From Bradyrhizobium betae (GTDB lineage Bacteria > Pseudomonadota > Alphaproteobacteria > Rhizobiales > Xanthobacteraceae), in contig NZ_CP044544.1 of NCBI RefSeq assembly GCF_008932115.1, forward strand, positions 1 through 64,000: a DNA stretch of 64,000 nt. The letters run 5' to 3'. Position numbers and translations under genes: made by a program. The notes below the pieces were generated by a model. The model did no database searches, had not been told where the DNA came from, and saw nothing but the letters and a program-made list of their open reading frames with translations. Of this stretch, positions 8,200 through 17,205 are shown one piece after another. Position 1 is the first letter of the stretch. Each line of letters begins with the position of its first letter.

Positions 8200-9130
8200 C
8201 TAGTGTCGGATTTTGGTCAGTTCGAACGATCGCGAGTTTTTCACCAGCAGGATTGAACGCCGTGCCGACATCTCGCGCAGCTCGAGCGGGCTGCGCAGCG
8301 GCCGCGGCGTGTAGTGGGGAGACCAGACGCGCGGCGCGAATATCCCCTGCCCGGGCCGCTGGATTGGTGTCTGGTAGACCTGCGTTGTCTCGCCCAGCAC
8401 CTCCGACACGAACTCCGACGTCACGAGGTCGTTGATCTGGATGAACAGCTTGATCTGGGAACCGGACACCGTCGTGATGCGCGTGTTCGTAGAGCTCATC
8501 GAGCTGCGCAATGTCCTGCATGATGATGGCCATGCGGAAGCCATAGCCGGCGCTGATCGTGATCTTCGAGATCAGCGAGTCCATCCTTCCGACATGATAG
8601 AACTCGTCGAGCATCAGCAGCACTTGGTGTGGCTCGTCCTCGCGGGGGATCTTCACCATCATCAGATCATGGACCTGCTGAAACAGGATGCGGATCAGCG
8701 GTCGGAAGATCGATAACTGTGCGATGGTGCAACCGATGAAGATCGTCATCGGCCGGCGGCGTAGCTCGCGAATGTCGAAGTCTGAGGTCTCCGTTGCCGC
8801 TGAAATCAGCCCGTTGTTCCAGAGCGACATCGCCATGTTGACATTGAAGACGGCGCTGTTGCGCGTCTCCGGCTCGAGCGCGATATATTGATTGAAACTG
8901 TCGACGACCCATGTCGGCAAATGTTGTCGCTCTCCTTGGTCGCTCTTGAAGGCAATGAGCGGCAGGTAGTTCTTCTGGACCGGGTTGATCTCCCGCGTAT
9001 CCTCGATGGTGATGATGCGCTCGTCGACCGGCACTTCCTTGAGGATCGCATTCACGAACGTGGTCTTGCCCGAGCTCGTCCCGCCCGACAGCAGGATCGA
9101 ATAGCGGTTGATCACGGCGAGGCGGATGAA
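8200..9130 (-). pseudogene. Conjugation gene remnant: virB11 piece fused to virD4 piece
   Basis: On the minus strand, 9130 to about 8932 encodes the VirB11 Walker A region (NRYSILLSGGTSSGKTTFVN, then RIITIEDTREINP). The frame runs directly into the middle of VirD4/TraG (RQHLPTWVVDSFNQYIALEP, then VLLMLDEFYHVG) and on to ELTKIRH and a stop at 8200-8202. A frameshift near 8480 interrupts the VirD4 part. Both pieces match the intact genes at 49930-50645 and about 51915-52103 with only scattered amino-acid differences. Relative to that locus, about 1.27 kb (5' virD4 plus 3' virB11) is missing. It is therefore a deletion remnant of a related conjugative element, not a functional ATPase. About 190 bp to its left (8013-8199) shows nothing recognisable. 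Confidence 0.85.
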
Positions 9131-9494
9131 TTGCCATCTTGCGCCGGAGCAATCGGATTCTGAAATCCGGCCCGGCCTCTACCTGAAGCCCCCGAATCTC
9201 ACGGAGCAGCGCATCGATCCAAAGACGGCGTTCTGGGTCACGAAGCATGTCTTGAAGATGAGTGGCATGCCGGCCTGGGGGCTCGGGCACGATGATGCGG
9301 CCATCTGGAGTATCGTCGCTTTCGTCACCAAGCTGCCCGGCCTGTCCGCAGAGCACTACAAGGACGTGGTGGCGAGGGCACCGCCGGACGAAGAGATGGA
9401 GTCGATGAACAAGGGCGGCGATAAGAAACCGGATAAAGGCGGGAAGGCCGGGGCCGGGATGCAGACTGCGCAGAGGGGCGAACACAAGCACTGA
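9131..9494 (+). pseudogene. Cytochrome c, 3' fragment lacking the haem motif
   Basis: From the junction with the virB11 remnant, the plus strand encodes SEIRPGLYLKPPNL and then KHVLKMSGMPAWGLGHDDAA IWSIVAFVTKLP, the distal half of a class I cytochrome c with its Met axial ligand. A charged Lys/Gly-rich tail leads to the stop at 9492-9494. No CXXCH is present, and the start codon at 9108 lies within virB11-derived sequence. The 5' half was probably lost when the conjugative element fragment became joined here. Confidence 0.65.
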
Positions 9495-9539
9495 GCCGAA
9501 GGCGAGCGTTGGTCGGCCGGAGGAAGCGGAGGATGTTGG

Positions 9540-9728
9540 ATGGAAGATGACAATAGATCGGCGCCGCGCCACCGGATCCCGAAGGCCGCGACGATTTCCT
9601 TCGGGGGAGGGGCGATTAGCTGCACGGTGCGCAACCACTCGGCAACCGGCGCGTCGCTTGGGTGGCGTCGCCGTCCGGAATTCCCGACACTCGGCGTTCG
9701 GTTCAGCAACCGGAATGGCGAGGCCTGA
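9540..9728 (+). pseudogene. PilZ-domain protein fragment
   Basis: 62 residues beginning ME DDNRSAPRHRIPKAATISF, then CTVRNHSATGASL, which resembles the RxxxR and (D/N)xSxxG motifs of short PilZ proteins that bind cyclic di-GMP. After residue 42 the frame becomes basic and unlike PilZ; the alternative frames keep fragments of a normal end up to about 9765. A frameshift near 9660 is the likely cause. It shares the damaged state of the region to its left. Confidence 0.45.
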
Positions 9729-9785
9729 GCCGACGTCTTAGCTAGGCGGATACCCAAGTTGCATAGCGGGCGGCTGCTCGGAGTT

Positions 9786-11111
9786 TCAATGACCGTGGCC
9801 CGCCGGCTCCTCCATACGAAATTCCTGAACGTCCTCTTCGCCATTTATCGACAGAATAAGCCGCGCGTCGAATTCATGCGGCTCGGCGGGCGCGGACGTG
9901 CTTTCGAGCATTGAAGGACTCGACGAAGATGGAGAAAGCACAAGCGTCTCGGCAAGGCCGGCGCGCGCGATCACTACGACGGCGTTCAATCCATCAATGG
10001 GGCGATTCAAGGTGAGCCGCATCCGCTCGCCCGCCGGTGTGCTCGCGATCGAAAGCGCTCCTTCCGCCAGATGGCTCCGCACCTGGAACGGCTCCGGCGC
10101 ATGATGGTTCGCGGGCGCCACCGTATCGCCGGCAAATCGCGACGAAACGCGAACGTTGGCCACGCTGAGGCCGGGAATATGCTCGAACAGCTCATGTTTG
10201 AGGTTGTCCGCCAAACGGTCGGCGTCGGCCATCGTCATGTCGGCGTCGATCTGGATGCCGATATCAGCGAGCAGGCGATGTCCAAGCCAACGTGCCTTGA
10301 CTTCAAGAATCCGGCGGACACCTTTGACATGCTCGACAGCGTGTATGACTTCGTCGGTGATGGCGGGATCGACGCCGTCCAGCATCCGGACAAACGCCGC
10401 CTTGGACGACTGCCAGACGATGCCGAAGATGGCGATCGTAATGAGGAGACCCACGATGGGGTCTGCAAGCGGAAATCCTAGCCAAACGCCGATCGCACCC
10501 GCGACGACGGCCAGGCTTGTGAAACCATCGGTGCGCGCATGATAACCATCGGCGATGAGAGCCACGCTGTTGATTTCGCGCCCGACCCGAATGCGGAATA
10601 CCGCCACGGCTTCGTTGCCGATGAATCCGATGATGCCGGCGGCAACCACCCACGGAATGAAATCAATACTCTGCGGATGGATCAGGCGCTCGATCGCCTC
10701 ATAGCCGGCGAAGACGGCACTGAACAGGATGATCGCGACAATGATCACGCCCGCCAGATCCTCGACGCGCCCCAGACCATAGGTGAACGTCTTGCTCGGC
10801 TTGCGGCGTGCCAACATGAAAGCAATCCAGAGAGGGATTGCGGTCACCGCGTCTCCGACGTTATGGATCGTGTCGGCGAGCAACGCGACGCTGCCCGAAA
10901 TCGTAACGACTCCAAGCTGGAGAATGGACGTGATCGCCAACACGATGAACGACCATTTGATAGCCCAGATGCCCCGCGTTGTCGTCGCGATGGTGGGGTC
11001 TATCGTACCGTGTGTGTGGCCATGGCCCCGGCCGTCGTCATGCCCGTGACCGAGGTCAACTGATTGCCGTTGCGGCGACAGACCGAACCAATCCTGTATT
11101 TTCGTCAGCAT
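9786..11111 (-). CDS. CDF-family divalent metal cation efflux transporter
   Basis: 441 residues. A His-rich N-terminus (HGHDDGRGHGHTHG, residues 21-35) is followed by about six membrane helices. Metal-site motifs sit in helix 2 (LLADTIHNVGDAV) and helix 5 (ADGYHARTDGF), then a C-terminal cytoplasmic domain longer than usual and ending in GHGH. CDF proteins exchange cytosolic Zn/Co/Cd/Ni for protons. It is the last gene of the operon CsoR/RcnR-type repressor, czcB, czcA, CDF, 16 bp after czcA. The arrangement suggests Co/Ni or Zn/Cd rather than copper. Substrate is not decidable from sequence. Confidence 0.85.
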   Translation of the reverse strand: MLTKIQDWFGLSPQRQSVDLGHGHDDGRGHGHTHGTIDPTIATTTRGIWAIKWSFIVLAITSILQLGVVTISGSVALLADTIHNVGDAVTAIPLWIAFMLARRKPSKTFTYGLGRVEDLAGVIIVAIILFSAVFAGYEAIERLIHPQSIDFIPWVVAAGIIGFIGNEAVAVFRIRVGREINSVALIADGYHARTDGFTSLAVVAGAIGVWLGFPLADPIVGLLITIAIFGIVWQSSKAAFVRMLDGVDPAITDEVIHAVEHVKGVRRILEVKARWLGHRLLADIGIQIDADMTMADADRLADNLKHELFEHIPGLSVANVRVSSRFAGDTVAPANHHAPEPFQVRSHLAEGALSIASTPAGERMRLTLNRPIDGLNAVVVIARAGLAETLVLSPSSSSPSMLESTSAPAEPHEFDARLILSINGEEDVQEFRMEEPAGHGH

Positions 11112-11127
11112 GTGGTACCTTCAAGGT

Positions 11128-14100
11128 CTATTCGGCGGCCCGGCGTGGAGCGAACGCACGGTCGGACTTTGTCTGGCTTTCGACGGACGCGAAGTAGGAA
11201 TAGAGCGCCGGCAAGACGAGCAAGGTAAGCAGTGTCGCGCTCAACAGCCCGCCGATCACTACGGTCGCCAGCGGCTTCTGCACCTCGGCCCCTGTACCCG
11301 TCGCAAGCGCCATCGGCACAAAGCCGAGCGAGGCGACCAATGCCGTCATGATGACCGGACGAAACCGTGTCAGAGCGCCTTGGCTGATGGCCGCGCTTGT
11401 ACCCACACCTTCCGAAATCAGTCTTCGAATCTGGCTGAGCATCACCAATCCGTTCAGGACCGCGACCCCGGAGAGTGCGATAAAGCCGACGGCGGCCGAG
11501 ATCGAGAATGGCATGCCGCGCAACCATAGCGCAGCGATGCCTCCCGTGAGCGCGAGGGGCACCGCGCTGAAGACCAGAAGCGCGTCCCGCGCCGAACCGA
11601 GGGCACCGAACAGCAGCAGAAATATTAAGAGGAAACAGCCGGGGACCACGAACATCAGACGCTGCCGGGCGACGGAGAAATTCTCGAACTGCCCGCCCCA
11701 GGAGAGCCAGGTCCCTGGTGCCAGTTTGACCTTCTCGCCAACGGCCGCCTGTGCCTCGGCAACCAGCGATCCGATATCCCGTCCACGGACTTCGGCCGTC
11801 GCGACGACACGCCGCTTGCCGTTCTCGCGGCTGATCTGGTTGGCGCCTTCGGTTTGCTCGAAGGTCGCCAGAGCGCGAAGGGGCACGGACGCCACGGCGG
11901 CATTTGCAGTCAGTCGCGGCAATTGGACCGGCAGGTTTTCCAGCGCCGCGATATCGTTGCGCAGCGCATCGTTCAGCCTGACGATGATCTGGAAACGCCG
12001 ATCGCCCTCGAACACCAGCCCGGCAACCCGGCCGCCGACCGCGGCTTCGATCACATCCTGGACCGCGAGCAGGCTGAGGCCGCGGCGGGCGATTTCGGCC
12101 TTGTCGATCTTGATCTCCAGGAACGGAAGACCGGTGGTCTCTTCCACCTTGACGTTCTGGGCGCCGTCGATGCGGCGCAGCACACTGGCGATGCTGCCCG
12201 CGGTCCGCTGCATCTCCTCGAAATCGTCGCCGAAGACCTTGACCGCCAGATCCTCGCGTACGCCCGCGATTAGCTCATTGAACCGCATTTCGATGGGCTG
12301 GGAGAAGCCCAGCTTGTTGCCCGGAAGTTTCGAGGCTTCCGCTTCGATCTGCTTGATGAGATCGTCTTTCGTCATCGACGGGTCGGGCCACTCGGCCTGC
12401 GGCTTGACGATGATGTAGGTGTCGGACGCGCTCGGTGGCATCGGGTCGGCGGCGAGGTCCGGCGTTCCGGTGCGGGAGAACACGAACGCCACTTGGGGAA
12501 ATTTGCTGACGACGCTCTCGATCTGGAGTTGCATCGCCTGCGATTGGGTTATGGACGTGCTCGGGACACGCTTGACCTCCATCACGATGTTCTTTTCGTC
12601 CAGCGTCGGCGTGAACTCCTGTCCCAGCCGCGTGAACAGCAAACCCGCGGCGATGAACAGAACCGCGGCAACGCCGATGGCCGGCAGCGGTGACGCGATC
12701 ACCCGCGTCAACAGCGGCGCATAGCCGGCCTTCAGCGTGCGGATGATGGCGTTTTCCTGCTCGCTGACAGGTTTGGTGACGGTCAGCGCGACCATGGCCG
12801 GGACGAACGTCAGCGAGACGACGAAGGCCGCGACGAGCGCGATGATGACCGTCAGCGCCATCGGCTCGAACGTCTTGCCCTCAACGCCCGTGAACGTCAG
12901 CAGCGGCACGTAGACGAGAATGATGATGAGCTGGCCGTAGACCGTCGGCCGGATCATTTCGATGGCCGATTCCTTGACGGTCTGGAGCCGTTCGTCCAGC
13001 GCCAGCGCCCGCCCAAGCTCGCGCTGGCGCTCGGAAAGATGGCGGAGGCAGTTCTCCGCGATGATCACGGCGCCGTCCACGATCAGTCCGAAATCCAAGG
13101 CGCCCAGGCTCATGAGATTGGCGCTGATCTTGCCCTGCAGCATGCCCGTTGCGGTCAACATCATGGTGACCGGGATGACGCACGCGGTCACCACGGCAGC
13201 CCGCAGGTTGCCCAACAAGAGAAAGAGCACGACGATGACGAGCAGTGCGCCTTCCGCCAGGTTGGTGGCGACAGTCTCGATGGTGGCATCGACCAATTGC
13301 GTGCGGTTGAGCACGGTGTGGGCATAGATGCCGGGCGGAAGCGTGCGGCTGATCTCTTTGATCTTCGCATCCGCCGCCGCCGCGACCGTGCGGCTGTTGC
13401 CTCCGATCAGCATCAGCGCCGTTCCAAGGACAACCTCGCGGCCGTTGACGCTGGCGCTGCCGGTGCGCAATTCCTTTCCGATTGCGACGTCGGCGACATC
13501 CTTGACGCGGACCGGCACGCCGGCCCGCGTGGCGACGACGATCTGCGAGATGTCTTCGATATTTTCGACGCGGCCGCTGGCGCGTACCACGTAACCTTCG
13601 CCATTTTGTTCGATGTAGTTGGCGCCGCGACTGACGTTGTTGGCCTCGATGGCCGCGATTACCTGGTCGAGCGACAGTCCAAAGCTGATCAGCCGCGTTG
13701 GGTCGGGCTGCACCTGAAACTGCTTGACGAAGCCACCGATGGCGTCGGCGCCAGCCACCCCGGGGACCGTCTTCATCTGCGGGCGGATGATCCAGTCCTG
13801 TACGGTGCGCAGATATACGGTGCGCTGAAAATCGTCGGTCAGGCGCTCACCTTCGGGCGTGAGGTAGGTCCCGTCGGATTGCCATCCGGGCTGCCCGTCG
13901 CGCACCGGCGCAATTGCGCCAGGCTTGGCGTACTCGACCGCCCACCAGTAGATCTCGCCCAGACCCGTCGAGATCGGCCCAAGCTTGATGTCCACACCGG
14001 GCGGAAGATTGGCCTTGGCCTCGTTGATACGTTCCGAGACCTGCTGGCGCGCGAAGTAGATGTTCGTGCGGTCGGTGAACACGGCCGTGATCTGGGCAAA

Positions 14101-14367
14101 ACCGTTTCGCGAAAAGGACCGCGTCGATTCCAAACCGGGCGTGCCGGCCAGCACCGTCTCCAGCGCGACGGTGACCTGCTTCTCGATTTCGACAGGCGTC
14201 AGCGCCGGGGCCACGGCGTTGACCTGGACCTGGACGTTGGTGACGTCGGGAACCGCATCGATCGGAAGCTTGGTCAGGGACCAGAAGCCCGATACGACCG
14301 CCGCCAGCGTGATCAGTAGGACCAGCCATCGGCGCCGGACCGAAAAATCGATGATGCGTTCGATCAT
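11128..14367 (-). CDS. czcA: Heavy-metal efflux RND permease, CzcA family
   Basis: Full-length 1079-residue RND pump: an N-terminal helix, large periplasmic domains (about 40-340 and 570-860) and two six-helix blocks. The proton-relay helix carries DFGLIVDGAVIIAEN (near residue 410), the DFG-DGA-EN pattern of the Co/Zn/Cd and Ni/Co HME-RND groups, distinct from the GAMVDAA pattern in the copper pump at 41238. It forms the inner membrane part of a tripartite exporter with CzcB (gene ends 4 bp upstream). No outer-membrane channel gene lies in this operon, so it may borrow the TolC-like protein at 32129 or a chromosomal one. Confidence 0.9.
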   Translation of the reverse strand: MIERIIDFSVRRRWLVLLITLAAVVSGFWSLTKLPIDAVPDVTNVQVQVNAVAPALTPVEIEKQVTVALETVLAGTPGLESTRSFSRNGFAQITAVFTDRTNIYFARQQVSERINEAKANLPPGVDIKLGPISTGLGEIYWWAVEYAKPGAIAPVRDGQPGWQSDGTYLTPEGERLTDDFQRTVYLRTVQDWIIRPQMKTVPGVAGADAIGGFVKQFQVQPDPTRLISFGLSLDQVIAAIEANNVSRGANYIEQNGEGYVVRASGRVENIEDISQIVVATRAGVPVRVKDVADVAIGKELRTGSASVNGREVVLGTALMLIGGNSRTVAAAADAKIKEISRTLPPGIYAHTVLNRTQLVDATIETVATNLAEGALLVIVVLFLLLGNLRAAVVTACVIPVTMMLTATGMLQGKISANLMSLGALDFGLIVDGAVIIAENCLRHLSERQRELGRALALDERLQTVKESAIEMIRPTVYGQLIIILVYVPLLTFTGVEGKTFEPMALTVIIALVAAFVVSLTFVPAMVALTVTKPVSEQENAIIRTLKAGYAPLLTRVIASPLPAIGVAAVLFIAAGLLFTRLGQEFTPTLDEKNIVMEVKRVPSTSITQSQAMQLQIESVVSKFPQVAFVFSRTGTPDLAADPMPPSASDTYIIVKPQAEWPDPSMTKDDLIKQIEAEASKLPGNKLGFSQPIEMRFNELIAGVREDLAVKVFGDDFEEMQRTAGSIASVLRRIDGAQNVKVEETTGLPFLEIKIDKAEIARRGLSLLAVQDVIEAAVGGRVAGLVFEGDRRFQIIVRLNDALRNDIAALENLPVQLPRLTANAAVASVPLRALATFEQTEGANQISRENGKRRVVATAEVRGRDIGSLVAEAQAAVGEKVKLAPGTWLSWGGQFENFSVARQRLMFVVPGCFLLIFLLLFGALGSARDALLVFSAVPLALTGGIAALWLRGMPFSISAAVGFIALSGVAVLNGLVMLSQIRRLISEGVGTSAAISQGALTRFRPVIMTALVASLGFVPMALATGTGAEVQKPLATVVIGGLLSATLLTLLVLPALYSYFASVESQTKSDRAFAPRRAAE

Positions 14368-14370
14368 CGC

Positions 14371-15588
14371 TTAGTCCTCGTCCCTTGGCTTCGAAAGCTC
14401 GGCCTTGAGCGAGAACGTGTTCGTCGCGGCAATGGCCTCGCCGGGCGTCAGGCCGGACACGATCTCGAGGGCTTGATCCTCTCTCTCGCCAAGCACGACG
14501 TCCCGCTTCTCGAAGCCGTCTTTGGTCCGGACGAATACGATCGGTTGGCCTTCCAACTTTTGAATTGCGGTCGCGGGCACGACGACGGGCACGGTCCGCT
14601 CGTTGAGGGCGATCGCCGCGGTGACGAACGATCCCGGACGCCAGGTCCGCTCAGCGTTGGGGATTTCAGCCACGACGCGCGCCGTGCGCGTATCCTTGTC
14701 GACCAGCGGGCTCACGAAGACGATCTTGCCGATGGTTGTCTTGGTAAGACCTCGCGCGGAAATTTTGACCGATTGCCCTTCCTGGATCAAAGGAAGGTCG
14801 GAGGAGGCCACCGACAATTCCACCCAGACACGGCTGAGGTCGACGATGACGAACAGTTCCGTTTCAAGATTGTCGCGGCCGACCGCCGTGCCAAGCTCGA
14901 CCTTGCGTTCGACGACGCGCCCGGTGATCGGGGCCACGACGTCCTGCCGCCGCAGGCGGGCCTCCGGCGCATCCGGAAGCGCCTTGATCTCGCTCTCGGC
15001 GAGGCCGAGAGCCATCAGCTTCTGCCGCGCGATATTGACCCTCATGCTGGTCTGCGCAGCGGCGTTGCGGGAGCGGAGATATTGTTGTTCGGTGCCGGTT
15101 TTAGCTTCCCAAAGGAGCCGGTCCCGGTTGAACAGATCCTGTTGCAGATCGTTCGTCAGGCGGGCTGCCAGGTACTCGCTCTTGGCGTCGGCAACCTCGC
15201 GGCTCTCGAGGACCGCGATCACCTCATCCTTGACGACGTCGTCGCCGATATTCTTGCGCAACTCCGCGACCGTGCCGGACAGCTTGACCGAGACGTGCGC
15301 GATCCGGTCGCCATGCGGAACGATCGAACTCGGAACAACGAGACGCTTTGCGATTGCTGCCGGTCCTACCTCGACCAGATCGATCTGCGCGAGCTTGATC
15401 TGTTCATCGTTCATTGGCAGAAGGCCGGAGATCGGCTCCGGTGCCGACGGCTTGGGCGGAATTGCCGTGTTGGCCTGCGGTCCTATCCCGATTGCCCGTT
15501 GAACCGTCGTCGATAGCCCCGGCGCGAGCGCGAAAATCCCGGCTCCTGCCGCGAACGCGACAACAAAGATGGTCGAGCGGCTTGCCAT
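14371..15588 (-). CDS. czcB: Efflux RND periplasmic adaptor, CzcB family
   Basis: About 405 residues with an N-terminal membrane anchor (STIFVVAFAAGAGIFALAPG) and a membrane fusion protein layout: a beta-barrel/lipoyl half (VPHGDRIAHVSVKLSGTVAEL), a helical hairpin, then GRVVERKVELGTAVGRD and a C-terminal proximal domain. It links CzcA to an outer membrane channel. An upstream GTG at 15627 overlaps the repressor stop and would add 13 residues. The ATG at 15588 starts just before the signal anchor and is preferred, but translational coupling from 15627 is also possible. Confidence 0.88.
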   Translation of the reverse strand: MASRSTIFVVAFAAGAGIFALAPGLSTTVQRAIGIGPQANTAIPPKPSAPEPISGLLPMNDEQIKLAQIDLVEVGPAAIAKRLVVPSSIVPHGDRIAHVSVKLSGTVAELRKNIGDDVVKDEVIAVLESREVADAKSEYLAARLTNDLQQDLFNRDRLLWEAKTGTEQQYLRSRNAAAQTSMRVNIARQKLMALGLAESEIKALPDAPEARLRRQDVVAPITGRVVERKVELGTAVGRDNLETELFVIVDLSRVWVELSVASSDLPLIQEGQSVKISARGLTKTTIGKIVFVSPLVDKDTRTARVVAEIPNAERTWRPGSFVTAAIALNERTVPVVVPATAIQKLEGQPIVFVRTKDGFEKRDVVLGEREDQALEIVSGLTPGEAIAATNTFSLKAELSKPRDED

Positions 15589-15623
15589 GGTGCTTTTCCG
15601 ACTTGGATCCCGCGTGGGAGCCG

Positions 15624-15902
15624 TCACAGGTATTTGGAAATGGCCTTGAACTCATCGACGACGGCCACCGTGGATTTTCCGGTTCCGTTCGCCGCAGTGT
15701 TGAGGCAGTGATCGACGTGATCGTAGATTAACGTACGCTTTGCTTCGCTGACAGCTCTTTCGACGGCGTGAAGCTGTTGGGCCAGATCGAGGCAGGATCG
15801 ATGCTCGTCAAACATCTCGATGACACGACGAAGGTGACCCTCGGCCCGCTTCAGCCGTTTGACGATTTTCGGATGGGATTCGTGGACATGACCGTGTGGC
15901 AT
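15624..15902 (-). CDS. CsoR/RcnR-family metal-sensing repressor with His-rich N-terminus
   Basis: 92 residues, all-helical FrmR/RcnR/CsoR family. The N-terminus is MPHGHVHESH, with His at 3, 5, 7 and 10, reminiscent of the His3 nickel/cobalt site of RcnR and of DmeR. The core ligands are C37, H62 and C66, spaced +25 and +29 as in copper sensors of the CsoR type, whereas RcnR has His at the last position. So the fingerprint is mixed. It heads the czcB-czcA-CDF operon directly behind a G/C-tract palindrome and should repress it until metal binds. The ATG at 15902 is chosen because the longer frame would run through the operator. Confidence 0.8.
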   Translation of the reverse strand: MPHGHVHESHPKIVKRLKRAEGHLRRVIEMFDEHRSCLDLAQQLHAVERAVSEAKRTLIYDHVDHCLNTAANGTGKSTVAVVDEFKAISKYL

Positions 15903-15912
15903 ACTCAATTGT

Positions 15913-15929
15913 ATCCCCCCTAGGGGGAT
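15913..15929. promoter_or_regulatory. G/C-tract palindrome, operator of the czc-type operon
   Basis: ATCCCCCCTAGGGGGAT: 7-bp arms with C and G tracts around CTA, lying 11 bp upstream of the repressor start. CsoR/RcnR-family proteins recognise such G-tract inverted repeats. The same type of site lies between copA and csoR at 30876-30892. Autoregulation of the whole minus-strand operon is inferred. Confidence 0.75.
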
Positions 15930-16430
15930 GATGCAACAGCGTCGTTGTCGCACCGTTGGGGTGCTCTAATCGGTGACGGCAATTCGGCGCGATTCCAAGT
16001 CGGTGCCAGAATTCGCGAAATCGTTGACCCCGACAAATCATAAGATCTTAGCGACCTGAATCGGACTGCTTGGCATGTAGCATCCCGTGCATTCAGCGCG
16101 ATTGGATCTCAGTCCCCTGACATCGACTCGAGGTCCCCGTTGAGCCGAGGGAGGATAGTCTGTCAGCGCCGAACGCGGTGCATAACTGCCACGAAGCTCC
16201 GCGCGACCGCGAGTGGATCAACGCCTATTCACTTGCGGAATTATGTCCCTGAACCGCTCGGCAAGCGCTCTGCGAGCTTTAGAAATGGCAATCGCCGATG
16301 CCAGCTATGCCTCCAATCCAAATCCGGATAGATGCGACCCACGGCCATGCGGTGCTTAGGACGCCGTTCATCGACGCCAGTTCAGCACCTTTCGTCGCGC
16401 CAACACGGTCTGATTGCGCTGGAATAGAAT
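15930..16430. other. Stretch with no recognisable gene
   Basis: About 500 bp between the czc-type operon promoter and ynfA. The promoter for the minus-strand operon should lie at its left end. Short open frames on both strands lack ribosome-binding sites and resemble no family known to me; no tRNA-like fold or strong hairpin was seen. Confidence 0.5.
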
Positions 16431-16757
16431 CTACGACCTCGGAGCAAACAAGATTACCGCAGCGCCAGCTAGACAAATGAAACCGCCGGACAAGTCCCAG
16501 CGGTCGGGTCGCTGCCCCTCGACAAGCCAAAGCCACGTAATCGACGCCAAAATGTAAACTCCGCCATATGCGGCGTAAGTCCGACCGGCGGCTTCGCTGT
16601 CAACAAGAGTGAGCAGATAAGCGAAGAGCGCTAGAGAGACCATACCTGGCAACAGCCAGAGCGCCGATTTGCCGAGCCGCAGCCACGCCCAAAAGGTGAA
16701 GCATCCTGCGATCTCCGCTACAGCGGCACCAACGTAAGCCAGAACACTCATTAACAT
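16431..16757 (-). CDS. YnfA/UPF0060 small multi-span membrane protein
   Basis: 108 residues, four membrane helices, with family landmarks [38 protein letters not shown] and [10 protein letters not shown] near the end. YnfA proteins are related in architecture to small multidrug resistance transporters, and some members affect dye or drug efflux, but the physiological role is unsettled. A second start (ATG at 16751) is equally possible. It is monocistronic as far as can be seen. Confidence 0.85.
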   Translation of the reverse strand: MLMSVLAYVGAAVAEIAGCFTFWAWLRLGKSALWLLPGMVSLALFAYLLTLVDSEAAGRTYAAYGGVYILASITWLWLVEGQRPDRWDLSGGFICLAGAAVILFAPRS

Positions 16758-17205
16758 CGGGGCAATATCTCGCGATCCTCACACTCCAATGGCCGCCGGC
16801 TAGGTCGTGTAGAGAATGGGGAAGGTTTTGAAGGAGCTAACCTTCCAGCACTTTATCGAGGTCGGAAAGGATGAGCAAACCACTCAAAATCAGCACATTG
16901 CCCAATAATGTTGCCGCTCGTGCCGACCGAGAGCATCAGTTGAACGACCATCGACAATCACCCGCCGTCTGGTGTTGTCGGCTCGATAAAGACTGGAAGC
17001 GCGACATCTTTAGCCGATCCGACCCATCAGGCATTCAAACGATTCCAACCGGAAAGTGCGGTCTTGGCGACTGCGGCGGACGTGATTGTAAATTGGCGCC
17101 GAGTTGATTTTTTTACAGAACGCGCCTTCTTTAATTTGAACGAGTGCGACGAATGTCTCGTGACGTTCCGGGCGGTACACCGGGTAGGAGTTAAACAGCA
17201 TGGCG
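16758..17205. other. Intergenic stretch with one inverted repeat
   Basis: About 450 bp without a supported gene. It contains a perfect 8-bp inverted repeat, GGAAGGTT (16820-16827) and AACCTTCC (16839-16846), separated by 11 bp. The sequence AACCTTCCAG is like one half of a MerR-type copper promoter, but the matching half is not at the expected spacing, so a regulatory role is uncertain. Confidence 0.35.

Noticed and set aside
8148..8716. Plus-strand open frames across the conjugation remnant
   Set aside because: They are antisense shadows of the virD4 piece, whose minus-strand translation has clear family motifs.
8200..9130. A functional fused ATPase regulating sulfur genes
   Set aside because: The fusion lacks the VirB11 C-terminal catalytic half and the VirD4 Walker A, and has an internal frameshift.
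10539..14319. Very long plus-strand frames opposite czcA and the CDF gene (one of 426 residues)
   Set aside because: High GC third positions leave antisense frames open; their residues are low-complexity Arg/Asp/Gly mixes, unlike the clear RND and CDF motifs on the minus strand.
16298..16536. Short frames between the czc-type operon and ynfA
   Set aside because: No ribosome-binding site, no family resemblance, and overlap with the ynfA 3' region on one strand.
16820..16846. MerR-type copper promoter upstream of the truncated oxidase
   Set aside because: Only one half-site resembles the CueR type and the spacing and orientation of the repeat are wrong.
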